From AM-0621 sp964386705 (GTDB taxonomy: Bacteria > Planctomycetota > Planctomycetia > Planctomycetales > Planctomycetaceae): a DNA stretch of 64,000 bases. The translations under genes were made by a program, and so were the position numbers. The stretch is taken from contig CAYLTY010000004.1 in NCBI GenBank assembly GCA_964386705.1, positions 16,045 through 80,044 on the forward strand. Direction: 5' to 3'. Shown one piece after another: positions 43,187 through 51,475 of the stretch. How positions within the stretch are numbered: position 1 is the first letter of the stretch; the number at the start of each line of letters is the position of its first letter. A model generated the notes under the pieces. The model made no database searches. It worked only from the letters and a program-made list of their open reading frames with translations, and was not told where the DNA came from.

Positions 43187-44742
43187 CGTCCCTGCCGAAG
43201 ATCTCAGTGTGCTGCGGACTGCTGCTGCTCAGCGCGGCAATGAGTACTTCCCCTGCGATCGCTGACGAACCTTCGCAACGCTACTTCGAAGCTCTGCGTG
43301 AGCGGCGATTGTGGTCTCTGGCGGAACTGGTCTGCCTCGACGAACTGAAGAACCTGCCGCCGACTGCGCCGCGTCGCATGGAAGTCGTGCTGGAACTCAC
43401 CGAGACATTTGCGGCACACGCCCGCGATGTATCACTGCCCGCGGAGCGCCAGCAGCTCTGGGAGCAGGCAGCCGAGGTGCTGGATACGGAGCTGCGGCAG
43501 ACGGAGGTCTTGTCTCATCGCCTGGCACTGGCAGTTCAGCGGGCGGGCCTGCGCTGCGACGAACGCGCCGTCCTAACGATGCTCGCCGCGATGAATCCGT
43601 ATGACGAACTCCAGAAGCAACACGTCATCGACCTGACCAGCAAGAACATTGTCGAACTGAATCGCCTGGATGAAACCCTTGCGGTTGCGCGTTTCCCTGC
43701 GCCGCCAGCAACTGCCAAGGACTGGTTCGATGTCAGCGCACGGCAGTTGCAACGCTCGGTGCAGTTGAAGCTCGCTGAAGAACTCTTCGCACGGGCCTTG
43801 TCGCAGCCGGCAACATCACCCGATCGCGCCGATGATTTTTTGAAAGCGGAACAGATCGCAAGAAAAGTGTCTTCCGGGCCGCGTGAGGCTGACGGAACTC
43901 AGCGAGCCACCCTGCTGCTGACTCGAATCCACCGGCTGCGGGGCGACTGGCAACGCGCCAAGGGGCTGCTGGATTCGATCGACGCCTCGGTGCTGGTGGG
44001 TGACTTGCGCGATGAAGTGCTCAGCGAACAGGCTGAGCTGCTGATCGCTCAAGACAAGCTCGCGGATGCTGCCGACCTGTTGAGGAAGGCTCACCAAACC
44101 GACAAGACGTTTCGCCATTCATCGCTCCTGCTGATCACGACGCTCACCAGACTCTCGCAAGCCGCTCGCCAGCAGCGTGTTGTCGCGCTGGCTGATGAGT
44201 TGCTGGCCGAAGCCGATCGCTCAGCTCGACCTGCCGACGGCGGAGAGAACTACTGGTCGCAACGCGCTCAGCAGGCGGTGGCCCAGGCGCGCGAGGATCT
44301 GCAGTTCGGCGCGGAAACAGCCACGCTGATCCGTGAAGGACGAGGTCGATACGCCGCCGGAGACCGCGAACAAGCCGCTGCTGTGTTCACGCGAGCCTAC
44401 GAACAGCATCTGGAAAAAGGCCCCAGCGACGACAGCTTCGAAATCGGCCTCACGCGTGCTCGGTTGTTGGTTGAATTGAAACAATTCGAAGCGGCACTCA
44501 AGTCGCTGGACGAACTGCTCACGAGCCACTCCTCGCAAGCCGCCCGCCCGCAAGCCGACCTGTTGCGAGTCATCTGCCTGGGTCGCCTTTATCAAGCCAT
44601 GCCCGGTCAGGCCGCCCGTGAAAAACTCACAGCCGCACTCGAAGCTCACGTCCGAGACTACCCCGATTCACCAACGAAGGCTGATGCTCAGAAGATGCTC
44701 GACCAATTGAAAGCCCCACTCAAGCCCGCCCCAGCCCGCTAG
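43183..44742 (+). CDS. Exported TPR-like repeat protein
   Basis: A 519-residue protein with a signal peptide (residues 1-25, VCCGLLLLSAAMSTSPAIA). The mature protein is almost entirely helical and contains tetratricopeptide-like pairs (FEALRERRLWSLAELVCL, ALKSLDELLTSHSSQAARP, LYQAMPGQAAREKLTAAL). It probably serves as a periplasmic scaffold; no enzymatic motif. ATGA overlap with the preceding gene suggests joint expression. A longer open frame to the left reads through the previous gene in another phase and is not used. A palindrome at 44762-44813 follows and may terminate it. Confidence 0.75.
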   Translation: MTSLPKISVCCGLLLLSAAMSTSPAIADEPSQRYFEALRERRLWSLAELVCLDELKNLPPTAPRRMEVVLELTETFAAHARDVSLPAERQQLWEQAAEVLDTELRQTEVLSHRLALAVQRAGLRCDERAVLTMLAAMNPYDELQKQHVIDLTSKNIVELNRLDETLAVARFPAPPATAKDWFDVSARQLQRSVQLKLAEELFARALSQPATSPDRADDFLKAEQIARKVSSGPREADGTQRATLLLTRIHRLRGDWQRAKGLLDSIDASVLVGDLRDEVLSEQAELLIAQDKLADAADLLRKAHQTDKTFRHSSLLLITTLTRLSQAARQQRVVALADELLAEADRSARPADGGENYWSQRAQQAVAQAREDLQFGAETATLIREGRGRYAAGDREQAAAVFTRAYEQHLEKGPSDDSFEIGLTRARLLVELKQFEAALKSLDELLTSHSSQAARPQADLLRVICLGRLYQAMPGQAAREKLTAALEAHVRDYPDSPTKADAQKMLDQLKAPLKPAPAR

Positions 44743-44761
44743 CGACCAGACTCAAATGCAG

Positions 44762-44813
44762 GGCGGACAATCCTGTCCGCCGAAACGGTAGCGGACAGGA
44801 TTGTCCGCTCTAC
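44762..44813. repeat. Palindromic repeat, inverted pair (copies 2 and 3)
   Basis: GGCGGACAATCCTGTCCGC (44762-44780) is followed by GCGGACAGGATTGTCCGC (44791-44808) and TCTAC. Each copy is itself palindromic and together they form a large cruciform-like hairpin. It sits in the 88-nt gap between two convergent genes, so it may terminate both. The core is identical to 14344-14366. Confidence 0.75.
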
Positions 44814-44830
44814 CCCATGTTCGAGTCGCG

Positions 44831-45763
44831 CTAGGCGATCTCGGCGGGCACCTCTGAGCCGTCGACAGGGGTTGCTCGGATGACCTGGCGCGGAGGATTC
44901 ACGCAGGGGTCTTCGCGCAGTTCGAGCTTCCACTGCTTATTGCCGGGGCCCTCCAGAGTGTCGCCGGTCTTGAAGATCTGGCCTTTGCGGATCATCTCCA
45001 GCGTGATGTTGCGCAGGAAGGTGTCCACGGTCTGACATTCGTAGCCGTCTTCCGTAAAGCAGGCCTCGCAGTCCGGCAGGTCAAGCTGTCCATTGCCGAC
45101 GGTGTCCATCACCATCCAGGTTTCGGTGGCTTTGAAGACTCGAATGTTCGACCACAGTTCCAGCGGCGGCAGCTTGTTCTCAACGGACCACTCCACGATG
45201 TCGTTGAAGATGTTGTGGTCGCGCAGCACTTCGCCGTTCGGGTTGAAGAAGCACATCGAACCCGGCAACCCCAACAGCGGCGCGATGATGTTCGTCAGAA
45301 AGACCAGTTCGGCCAGGGGGGCATAGTCGTCCGGGATGACAGTCATGCTGGGATCCTGTCCCCACGCATAGCCGCTGCGGACACGGATGAAACCGCGATG
45401 CTTCTGGGCGACTTCAGCGGCTTCAGGCCAGGCCCAGGATTGATCGCAGGCGCGTTCGAAACAGCCGGGGTAAGTCCCGGGACCGAACTGCCCCATGGTC
45501 CAGGCACCGTATAAGGCCGACTCCTGCACGGGGTCGCCCATGCCGTCCGGCCAGGGACGTGAGACGAGGTCCACGGCGACGCGGCCATTCACTTCCGATC
45601 GGTACGACACCACGACCGACGGACCGCCGAACGCCCATTCTTTTTGAGCTTCCACCTTGCCTAATACTTCGAAGCGTCCGAGGCTCGCCGTGACTTCTTC
45701 AAGTGAAGGCAGCTCTTCAAACAACACGCAGAGGCACTGCGTCACAAATCCCTTCTGAGGCAT
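44831..45763 (-). CDS. DUF4261 domain-containing protein
   Basis: A 310-residue cytosolic protein resembling the DUF4261 family. Blocks include TQCLCVLFEELPSLEEVT at the start, KEWAFGGPSVVVSY, FIRVRSGYAWGQDP and CFFNPNGEVLRDHNIFND, followed by MDTVGNGQLDLPDCEACF. Relatives are found near immunity or stress genes in other bacteria, but the activity is unknown. No signal peptide. It starts 40 nt after the stop of the upstream TPR-glycosyltransferase-like gene on the same strand. Assignment to DUF4261 is from motif impression. Confidence 0.65.
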   Translation of the reverse strand: MPQKGFVTQCLCVLFEELPSLEEVTASLGRFEVLGKVEAQKEWAFGGPSVVVSYRSEVNGRVAVDLVSRPWPDGMGDPVQESALYGAWTMGQFGPGTYPGCFERACDQSWAWPEAAEVAQKHRGFIRVRSGYAWGQDPSMTVIPDDYAPLAELVFLTNIIAPLLGLPGSMCFFNPNGEVLRDHNIFNDIVEWSVENKLPPLELWSNIRVFKATETWMVMDTVGNGQLDLPDCEACFTEDGYECQTVDTFLRNITLEMIRKGQIFKTGDTLEGPGNKQWKLELREDPCVNPPRQVIRATPVDGSEVPAEIA

Positions 45764-45803
45764 ATCAGTCCCATCCAGATTGAGAATACATCGTCCGTGG
45801 TCG

Positions 45804-46985
45804 CTAACTGCCGAACCACTCTATCAGGCGCGGGCCGTTACGATAGCGCTCGGTCGCCGCGAAATCCTGACCAACATGAAAACCCGGTTCACACCAGGCC
45901 TGCGGAGGAAACGGCCGGGCTCCGAACAAGGTATAGATGCTGTCGTGAATCAGGACATCAGAACGGATGAGCGGCCAGACCATCTGCCGCAGGAAGATCT
46001 GATCGATCGCGCGAGCGACGGATCCGGTCGGACGGAATGCAGCGATGAGTTCCTGTATCGGCGGCAAACGACCGGCGACGCCACCCCACATGCCCGCGAG
46101 AATCAGTTCGGTGTGTCCGTAGAAGTCGCGCATCACGTGAAACGAGCGATCTGACTCCAGCCACTCATCCACTGCAGCCTTCTCGCGCACCGAGAGCAAC
46201 GAATCCGAATCCCGAATCAGAAAGCGGTCTACCTGTGGATCGCTCCAGACCATGAATCGCCAGAAGTAGCCTTCATAAAACTGCCTCGGCGGTTGTTGAG
46301 CGACTACCAGCTGGCAACCGAGCTTCTCCAGCGTTGATCGGACTCGCTGCGGAACCGTGGTGTCGCAGTAGAAGCGGCACGTCCAGCCGGGATACAGGTC
46401 GCGCACCAGCCAGGCGTTGCGGTAGGCACCTTCGACGTATCGCGGGTTCGATCCCCACAAGCTGTAGGCGATGATGTTGCGTTCGGGCCGCGAAGCATCA
46501 AACGGGGGCGGCGGCGAGTAAGTCAACTTCCCGAGAGGCGCCGGAGCTTGCTGATCTTTCAACGTCAGCGACCGCGACCCAGCTGCTTTAGCGTCGGCCA
46601 ATCGCTCCAGATACGTGTAGTTGCGAGCCAGCACGTCCCACCAGCCGGCGATGTCATCACGCTGACAGACAGCCGCCTCCATCAGTTCGGTTGACGCTCG
46701 AAAGTCACTCGCCAGGCTGCGCGCGATGCCTTCGCTGGAAAGCAGATCCAGATCCTGCGGTAACAACTGTCGGGCGGCTTTGAGAGCCTCAATACCTGCC
46801 GCAATCGCACCCGCCCGGTCCAGATACTGAACCTGCTTGAGCGTCAGCTGCTTGAGTTGCTCAGGAGTGAGTTCAGTCGTGCGACGAAAATCGCCGAGTA
46901 TCTCCGCCGCCCGCGCGTGCTGGCCCTGCTGATGAGCCGCCTCAGCCGCTGCCAGTACGCTCGCCAGAGTTTGTGCAGGGTTCAT
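45804..46985 (-). CDS. TPR protein with a glycosyltransferase-like domain
   Basis: A 393-residue protein. Residues 1-130 are helical repeats (MNPAQTLASVLAAAEAAHQ, ALKAARQLLPQDLDLLS). From about residue 155 a Rossmann-like glycosyltransferase module appears: IIAYSLWGSNPRYVEGA, LYPGWTCRFYCDTTVP, then LIRDSDSLLSVREKAAVDEW, whose D-S-D matches a DXD metal/sugar-nucleotide motif. HVMRDFYGHTELILAGMWGG follows. The combination suggests a cytoplasmic transferase modifying surface polymers or proteins; donor and acceptor are unknown. Start chosen at the ATG at 46985. Confidence 0.75.
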   Translation of the reverse strand: MNPAQTLASVLAAAEAAHQQGQHARAAEILGDFRRTTELTPEQLKQLTLKQVQYLDRAGAIAAGIEALKAARQLLPQDLDLLSSEGIARSLASDFRASTELMEAAVCQRDDIAGWWDVLARNYTYLERLADAKAAGSRSLTLKDQQAPAPLGKLTYSPPPPFDASRPERNIIAYSLWGSNPRYVEGAYRNAWLVRDLYPGWTCRFYCDTTVPQRVRSTLEKLGCQLVVAQQPPRQFYEGYFWRFMVWSDPQVDRFLIRDSDSLLSVREKAAVDEWLESDRSFHVMRDFYGHTELILAGMWGGVAGRLPPIQELIAAFRPTGSVARAIDQIFLRQMVWPLIRSDVLIHDSIYTLFGARPFPPQAWCEPGFHVGQDFAATERYRNGPRLIEWFGS

Positions 46986-47130
46986 TCGGTTTCGATCCAC
47001 CACAAAGCCACATCCATCTCTCACCGAAACGGTGCGAGCAAATGAGTCTCACGGCGAACCCTCAAACAGTTCAACCCCGCTGTGCTTCCCACATTCGGCT
47101 CGATTGAATCGCACTCCCTGGGCAACCCGA

Positions 47131-50100
47131 CTACTTCTGCTTCCTGATGCCATGTGGTCCATACCACTCTTCGATCGCTTGATGCAGCTTGACCTCTCGC
47201 TGCCGCCAGCTCTTAATCGAAAAATCGCGCTTCGGATCGGCGACTGTCCACGGGCTCGGCGGAGCCTTGCCCGGGCTAGTGCCCGTGTTCGGAGCCAGAT
47301 AGAGCCGCTGCTGCTCTTCCAAATTCAACGGCCGAGCACCCACGCGGCCGAACACGGCGATCTGATTACCGGCTTCGTCGATGGCTCGATCGCGGTCCAC
47401 GCCTTCGGACAGTGCCAGGGCATGTCCTTCGTGCGGGATCTTGAAGCTGGCAACAAGCATTGGCGTCGGGCGCGGCGAGAAACCATCGTTACCCGGCGTC
47501 TGCGGTGACGTCAGTTGCACGACATGCACACCATTCTCACCGTCAGCGAGATACGCGAACTGGCTCGCGTAGTTGATGCCGAGCTTCACATCGTGCAGGT
47601 CGTGGATGCAGCCGCCCGCGTCGAAGATCTGATCGACCTTGATGTCCTTCGGATTCTTCACGTCCAGAATCACCAGTCCGTGATGACCAGCGGCAACATA
47701 CGCATAAGTACGAGCGATATAGATATTGTGGACGCCCTCCATCTCCAGATGGCTGACTTCGACGGGCTCTTCGGGGTTGGTGACGTCAATCACCTTCACG
47801 CCGTGCTCGTCGCAGATGAAGCCGTAGCGGAACTGGAACTCGATATTATGCGCATGATGTACCATTTCACCTTCACGCATGATATTGACCACTCGCAGAT
47901 TCTTATGATCTGAGATGTCCACAATCGCTATGCCCGCATCGCAGCAGATGTAGGCGTATTTGCCGAAGATGGTGATGGCTCGTGCGCCGCACAGGATGCC
48001 GTCCGGATTGAAGCACACATCCTTCTTCACAAAGTTGTTGTTCGGATCACCGTCCAACAATGTGCCCGCGCCAACGAGTATCAACCCTTCGTGCAGGTCG
48101 GTCACATAGATGAAGGCATACATCATGGGCACAGCGGCCTCGAAGTTTTCAGGCTTGTGCTGACGAGTCGGGTCGGGAGCAATCGTCGTCGGGCTGGCGA
48201 CGTCGGTGCAGTACGGCGTGCGGACATAGAACTTCTGGCCGAACGGTGAGACCGGGGCGGTCGTGTACCGTTCCGAGAACGCCTTGTCGTCCGTGAAGGC
48301 GATGTCATAGATGCGGAAGCCGGCTTCGCCGCAGGCCGCGTAGAGGTACTCGCCGCGATGCTGCAACGCGAGGACTTCATGCTTCGTCTTCGGGTGGAAG
48401 ACATTGTCACTGATGTCGTTGCCCGGATGCTCGTGAGCATGATCCAGTTGATACCCGTTCTCAACGTGCTTTTTGTATTCCTCGGGATAGGCCGCCGCGT
48501 GCAGCGTGCTGCCGATGACAGCCTGGGGCTCGTCACGTGTCTGCACCACCGGTGACCAGACTCCATGCTCACCCGCCGCAACCCATAAATAGCGGCCAAT
48601 GAAGTTGGTATAATTGGTGCCATGCATCAGCAACTGCGCCATGATGGCGTTGTTATCATCGTTGGACGACAAATGGCAGTCAGTGCACATCTTGGTTTCG
48701 CCCTTGCCGCGAACCGTGTGCGGCACGTTCGTCGAGAACGAGATACCGCTGAGCCCTTCTCCCGAAATCGTCTGCTGCTGATAGTAGATGCTTTCACGCT
48801 GAGCGTTGTACGAACTGACGTGCACAGCGCAGGCGGAGCGTACCGGGTTGATACGATTACCGGTGGAGTTGCCGTCCTTCGCGATCATATAGACATCATC
48901 ACGCAGCGTCTGGAAACAGTAGGCAGTGTAGTTGCGGCTCAGATCACCTTCGTTGTGCAGATCCGGCTTTTTCATATTCGCCTTCTGCGGCAGATGGCAG
49001 CCGAAGCAACTCGGGTTCCACGCCGAGTGGCACGTGATGCAGTTCATGCTGTGAATGGCGTGTGCGCACTTCTTCTCATCGGGCTTGCCGCCATCACCAA
49101 CGGGAATGTCGCCCCAGGCAAACTCGTACTTGTTGCTCTTTACTTCGAGGCGCACCGTCTTCGACAGCGCCGACAGCGCGTTGTAGTCTGGGTGGCTCGG
49201 AGTAATCGTGTCCTTCACCTGCGTCACGCGCCAGGAGAGTTCAGGCTCGACCATCGAGTTCTGGATGATCGTGCCGTCGGGCAACGTCTCGAAGCGACGC
49301 TTCCCGAACGGCGTTCGCAGACCGGCCAGGTTGCGGCCAACGTCCTTGACGTCCGGGATGTCTTTGCCATCGGCGTCCTGCCGTTGCGTCACCATGCCCT
49401 GCCAGATGTTACCTTGAGCTGCGGGGCCCGATGTCTTCAGCGGCGCAAACTCGGCGACCGTGCCGTGACAGTCTGTACAAGTAATTTCAATTGCCGAGCG
49501 AACATCTCCATACAGCTTGCCGTCGCCGTGAGCGTCCTGCACGAAGTGGCAGTCGACGCAATGCATACCCTTCTCCAGATGAATATCCAGCATATGCACA
49601 GTCGCACCATCGCGAGACTTGCGAAGCTGCTCTTCGGCGTCCATCACACGTTTGACGGCTCCCGCCTCACGCCAGTTGATACTGCGATAGAGATTCTTGG
49701 CCTGCAGCGGATATTCGAGACCACTCTTCTTCTGAGGATAAGACGCTTCGCCGAGCGGGTTGCCATTGTGGTCCAGTAGATTGCCTTCGCGGTCCTTCTT
49801 GAAGACGGCTCGGAACGACCAGCCGTGGCCGTGGAAGTCGGCGAGCTGATGCTTCAACTGTGGATTCAGTTCCGTCGCGTTGGCGAGTTCCTCGGGATCA
49901 ACAAAGCGGGTTTTGGCGTCGATGTCGTTCGGGTTCGAGGATTGAGCCCTATCAAACTGCTCAGCGGTCAGCTTGGTCGCTTCGCCCGGATAGATGACTT
50001 CTGAGTCTGTGTCCTGGTCGGTCCACATATACCCAAGATACGACTGCAACACAGTCGTGCCGGGGTGCATGTGACAAATCACACACTGACTGGTTGGAAT

Positions 50101-51414
50101 TGCGGACGTGAAGCGATGCGCGATCGGGTGGCCGGGTTCATCCTTCGGAATGGTCGGATCAACGCTGATGACGAAGTCATCCGGCTCGGCGGCGGCGGTA
50201 CCGCGATTGCCATATTTCGCGAACGGACCGGAGTGCACCGGTGAGCGATCGTTGGCATAAATCATGTGACACGACGTGCAACCGCTCGAGCGGTAGTCAC
50301 CGGCATGGTCGTTCGTGCCAAGGAAGTTCAACGTCGGGTCCAGCAGGCGCGTCTTCTGCAAACCGATATAGACGGGGTCGGTACGGTTGATGGTACCAAA
50401 GCCGCGATCGCTCAAACGCACACGCGGCCGGCCGGATTCTTCCAGACGATCAGGGCTACCAATTTCCACAATTCCGCGGCCGCCACGTTCGAAGATTCGC
50501 AGCGTGTTGCCCGGATGCGTGACCTGGAAGCGTGGCAGTGGCTCCAGGAACGGCACCACGCCTTTATAATCCTGCTCGAAGCGCGTCGGGGCAGGGATCG
50601 TCTGCACGCGCTGCGGTGTACCATACATCGAATAGCTTTCGCCGTAGCGCGACTGCTTGTGAGGCACTGCACCATTGTTATATAGGGCCGCGCCCCACAG
50701 CATGCAGCCGTGAGTCATCATGCCCTTCTTGACCTGCAGGGTCTCTGTCGGATGGCAGCCAGCGGTACCACAGCTCAAGTGAGCAATGCGCAGATCACCG
50801 GGGTTCACGAAGCGAATGAACTCGGGGCATTCATGATTCAGCAGCGTATAAGAGCGAACCGGATTCGCTGATGAGCACCAGGCATCCGGATAGCGCGGCG
50901 AGATATGAGCAACTTCCTTAACGACCGATTGAGCGTTGCCGCCGTGACAGTCCGTGCAACCGATGGACAGGCTGCCCTTCGCATGTGGATCGTGCGAGCC
51001 CTTGTGACACTCAATGCAGCCCCAGCTCTTGGCATGAGCCTGCTCGGGCGTCTGTCGCAGCAGTTCGACGTTCATCAATTCGGCAGGCACCGGATACGGA
51101 TTGGTGAGTTCTGCCTGTTCATGAGAGGTGACTGCAGCCGAAGTCGCCGAAGTCTGGAGTATATCGCTCTTGGACTCCGCATCGCGACGCAAGACCTTGT
51201 TGGGACGAATACCATCCAGCAGCCGCTGCATGCGCGAGGGCACACCGTTCTTGATCTCGTCCTTATCCTGCGAGGAGCGTGAGGTTGGCGGTTCAGCGGC
51301 GAGCGCTGACTGCATCGCGGAATCGCTGTTCGGCGTCATAGCGAGATACGCCATGCCACCAAACCAGACAACCGCCGCACCGAACAAGATCCCCATCGTG
51401 CGATAACGCATCAT
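47131..51414 (-). CDS. Decahaem-type cytochrome with C-terminal LVIVD repeats
   Basis: A 1427-residue exported multihaem cytochrome. A hydrophobic N-terminus (residues 8-26) may be a signal anchor. Nine CxxCH sites are at residues 133, 153, 379, 444, 619, 646, 792, 803 and 910, and CGTAGCH (CX4CH) at 215 may be a tenth. The C-terminal third (about 1000-1330) carries LVIVD repeats (GVKVIDVTNPEEPVEVSHLE, HGLVILDVKNPKDIKV), a beta-propeller-like fold. It directly follows a beta-barrel protein (61-nt gap), suggesting a porin-cytochrome complex. Probably moves electrons across or outside the outer membrane. Two tandem ATGs at the start, GGAGG upstream. Confidence 0.9.
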   Translation of the reverse strand: MMRYRTMGILFGAAVVWFGGMAYLAMTPNSDSAMQSALAAEPPTSRSSQDKDEIKNGVPSRMQRLLDGIRPNKVLRRDAESKSDILQTSATSAAVTSHEQAELTNPYPVPAELMNVELLRQTPEQAHAKSWGCIECHKGSHDPHAKGSLSIGCTDCHGGNAQSVVKEVAHISPRYPDAWCSSANPVRSYTLLNHECPEFIRFVNPGDLRIAHLSCGTAGCHPTETLQVKKGMMTHGCMLWGAALYNNGAVPHKQSRYGESYSMYGTPQRVQTIPAPTRFEQDYKGVVPFLEPLPRFQVTHPGNTLRIFERGGRGIVEIGSPDRLEESGRPRVRLSDRGFGTINRTDPVYIGLQKTRLLDPTLNFLGTNDHAGDYRSSGCTSCHMIYANDRSPVHSGPFAKYGNRGTAAAEPDDFVISVDPTIPKDEPGHPIAHRFTSAIPTSQCVICHMHPGTTVLQSYLGYMWTDQDTDSEVIYPGEATKLTAEQFDRAQSSNPNDIDAKTRFVDPEELANATELNPQLKHQLADFHGHGWSFRAVFKKDREGNLLDHNGNPLGEASYPQKKSGLEYPLQAKNLYRSINWREAGAVKRVMDAEEQLRKSRDGATVHMLDIHLEKGMHCVDCHFVQDAHGDGKLYGDVRSAIEITCTDCHGTVAEFAPLKTSGPAAQGNIWQGMVTQRQDADGKDIPDVKDVGRNLAGLRTPFGKRRFETLPDGTIIQNSMVEPELSWRVTQVKDTITPSHPDYNALSALSKTVRLEVKSNKYEFAWGDIPVGDGGKPDEKKCAHAIHSMNCITCHSAWNPSCFGCHLPQKANMKKPDLHNEGDLSRNYTAYCFQTLRDDVYMIAKDGNSTGNRINPVRSACAVHVSSYNAQRESIYYQQQTISGEGLSGISFSTNVPHTVRGKGETKMCTDCHLSSNDDNNAIMAQLLMHGTNYTNFIGRYLWVAAGEHGVWSPVVQTRDEPQAVIGSTLHAAAYPEEYKKHVENGYQLDHAHEHPGNDISDNVFHPKTKHEVLALQHRGEYLYAACGEAGFRIYDIAFTDDKAFSERYTTAPVSPFGQKFYVRTPYCTDVASPTTIAPDPTRQHKPENFEAAVPMMYAFIYVTDLHEGLILVGAGTLLDGDPNNNFVKKDVCFNPDGILCGARAITIFGKYAYICCDAGIAIVDISDHKNLRVVNIMREGEMVHHAHNIEFQFRYGFICDEHGVKVIDVTNPEEPVEVSHLEMEGVHNIYIARTYAYVAAGHHGLVILDVKNPKDIKVDQIFDAGGCIHDLHDVKLGINYASQFAYLADGENGVHVVQLTSPQTPGNDGFSPRPTPMLVASFKIPHEGHALALSEGVDRDRAIDEAGNQIAVFGRVGARPLNLEEQQRLYLAPNTGTSPGKAPPSPWTVADPKRDFSIKSWRQREVKLHQAIEEWYGPHGIRKQK

Positions 51415-51475
51415 GGGCGTGTAACCTCCATGTCAAACTCACTCATCCACCGGCATCCTTGCTGGCGAATCACTC

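Noticed and set aside
46440..46460. GGTTCGATCCCC-like sequence reminiscent of a tRNA T-loop
   Set aside because: It is inside the TPR-glycosyltransferase-like gene and no acceptor, D or anticodon stem can be drawn around it.
48622..49779. Open frame of about 385 codons opposite the decahaem cytochrome gene
   Set aside because: Lies wholly inside the cytochrome gene, whose CxxCH motifs prove the other frame.
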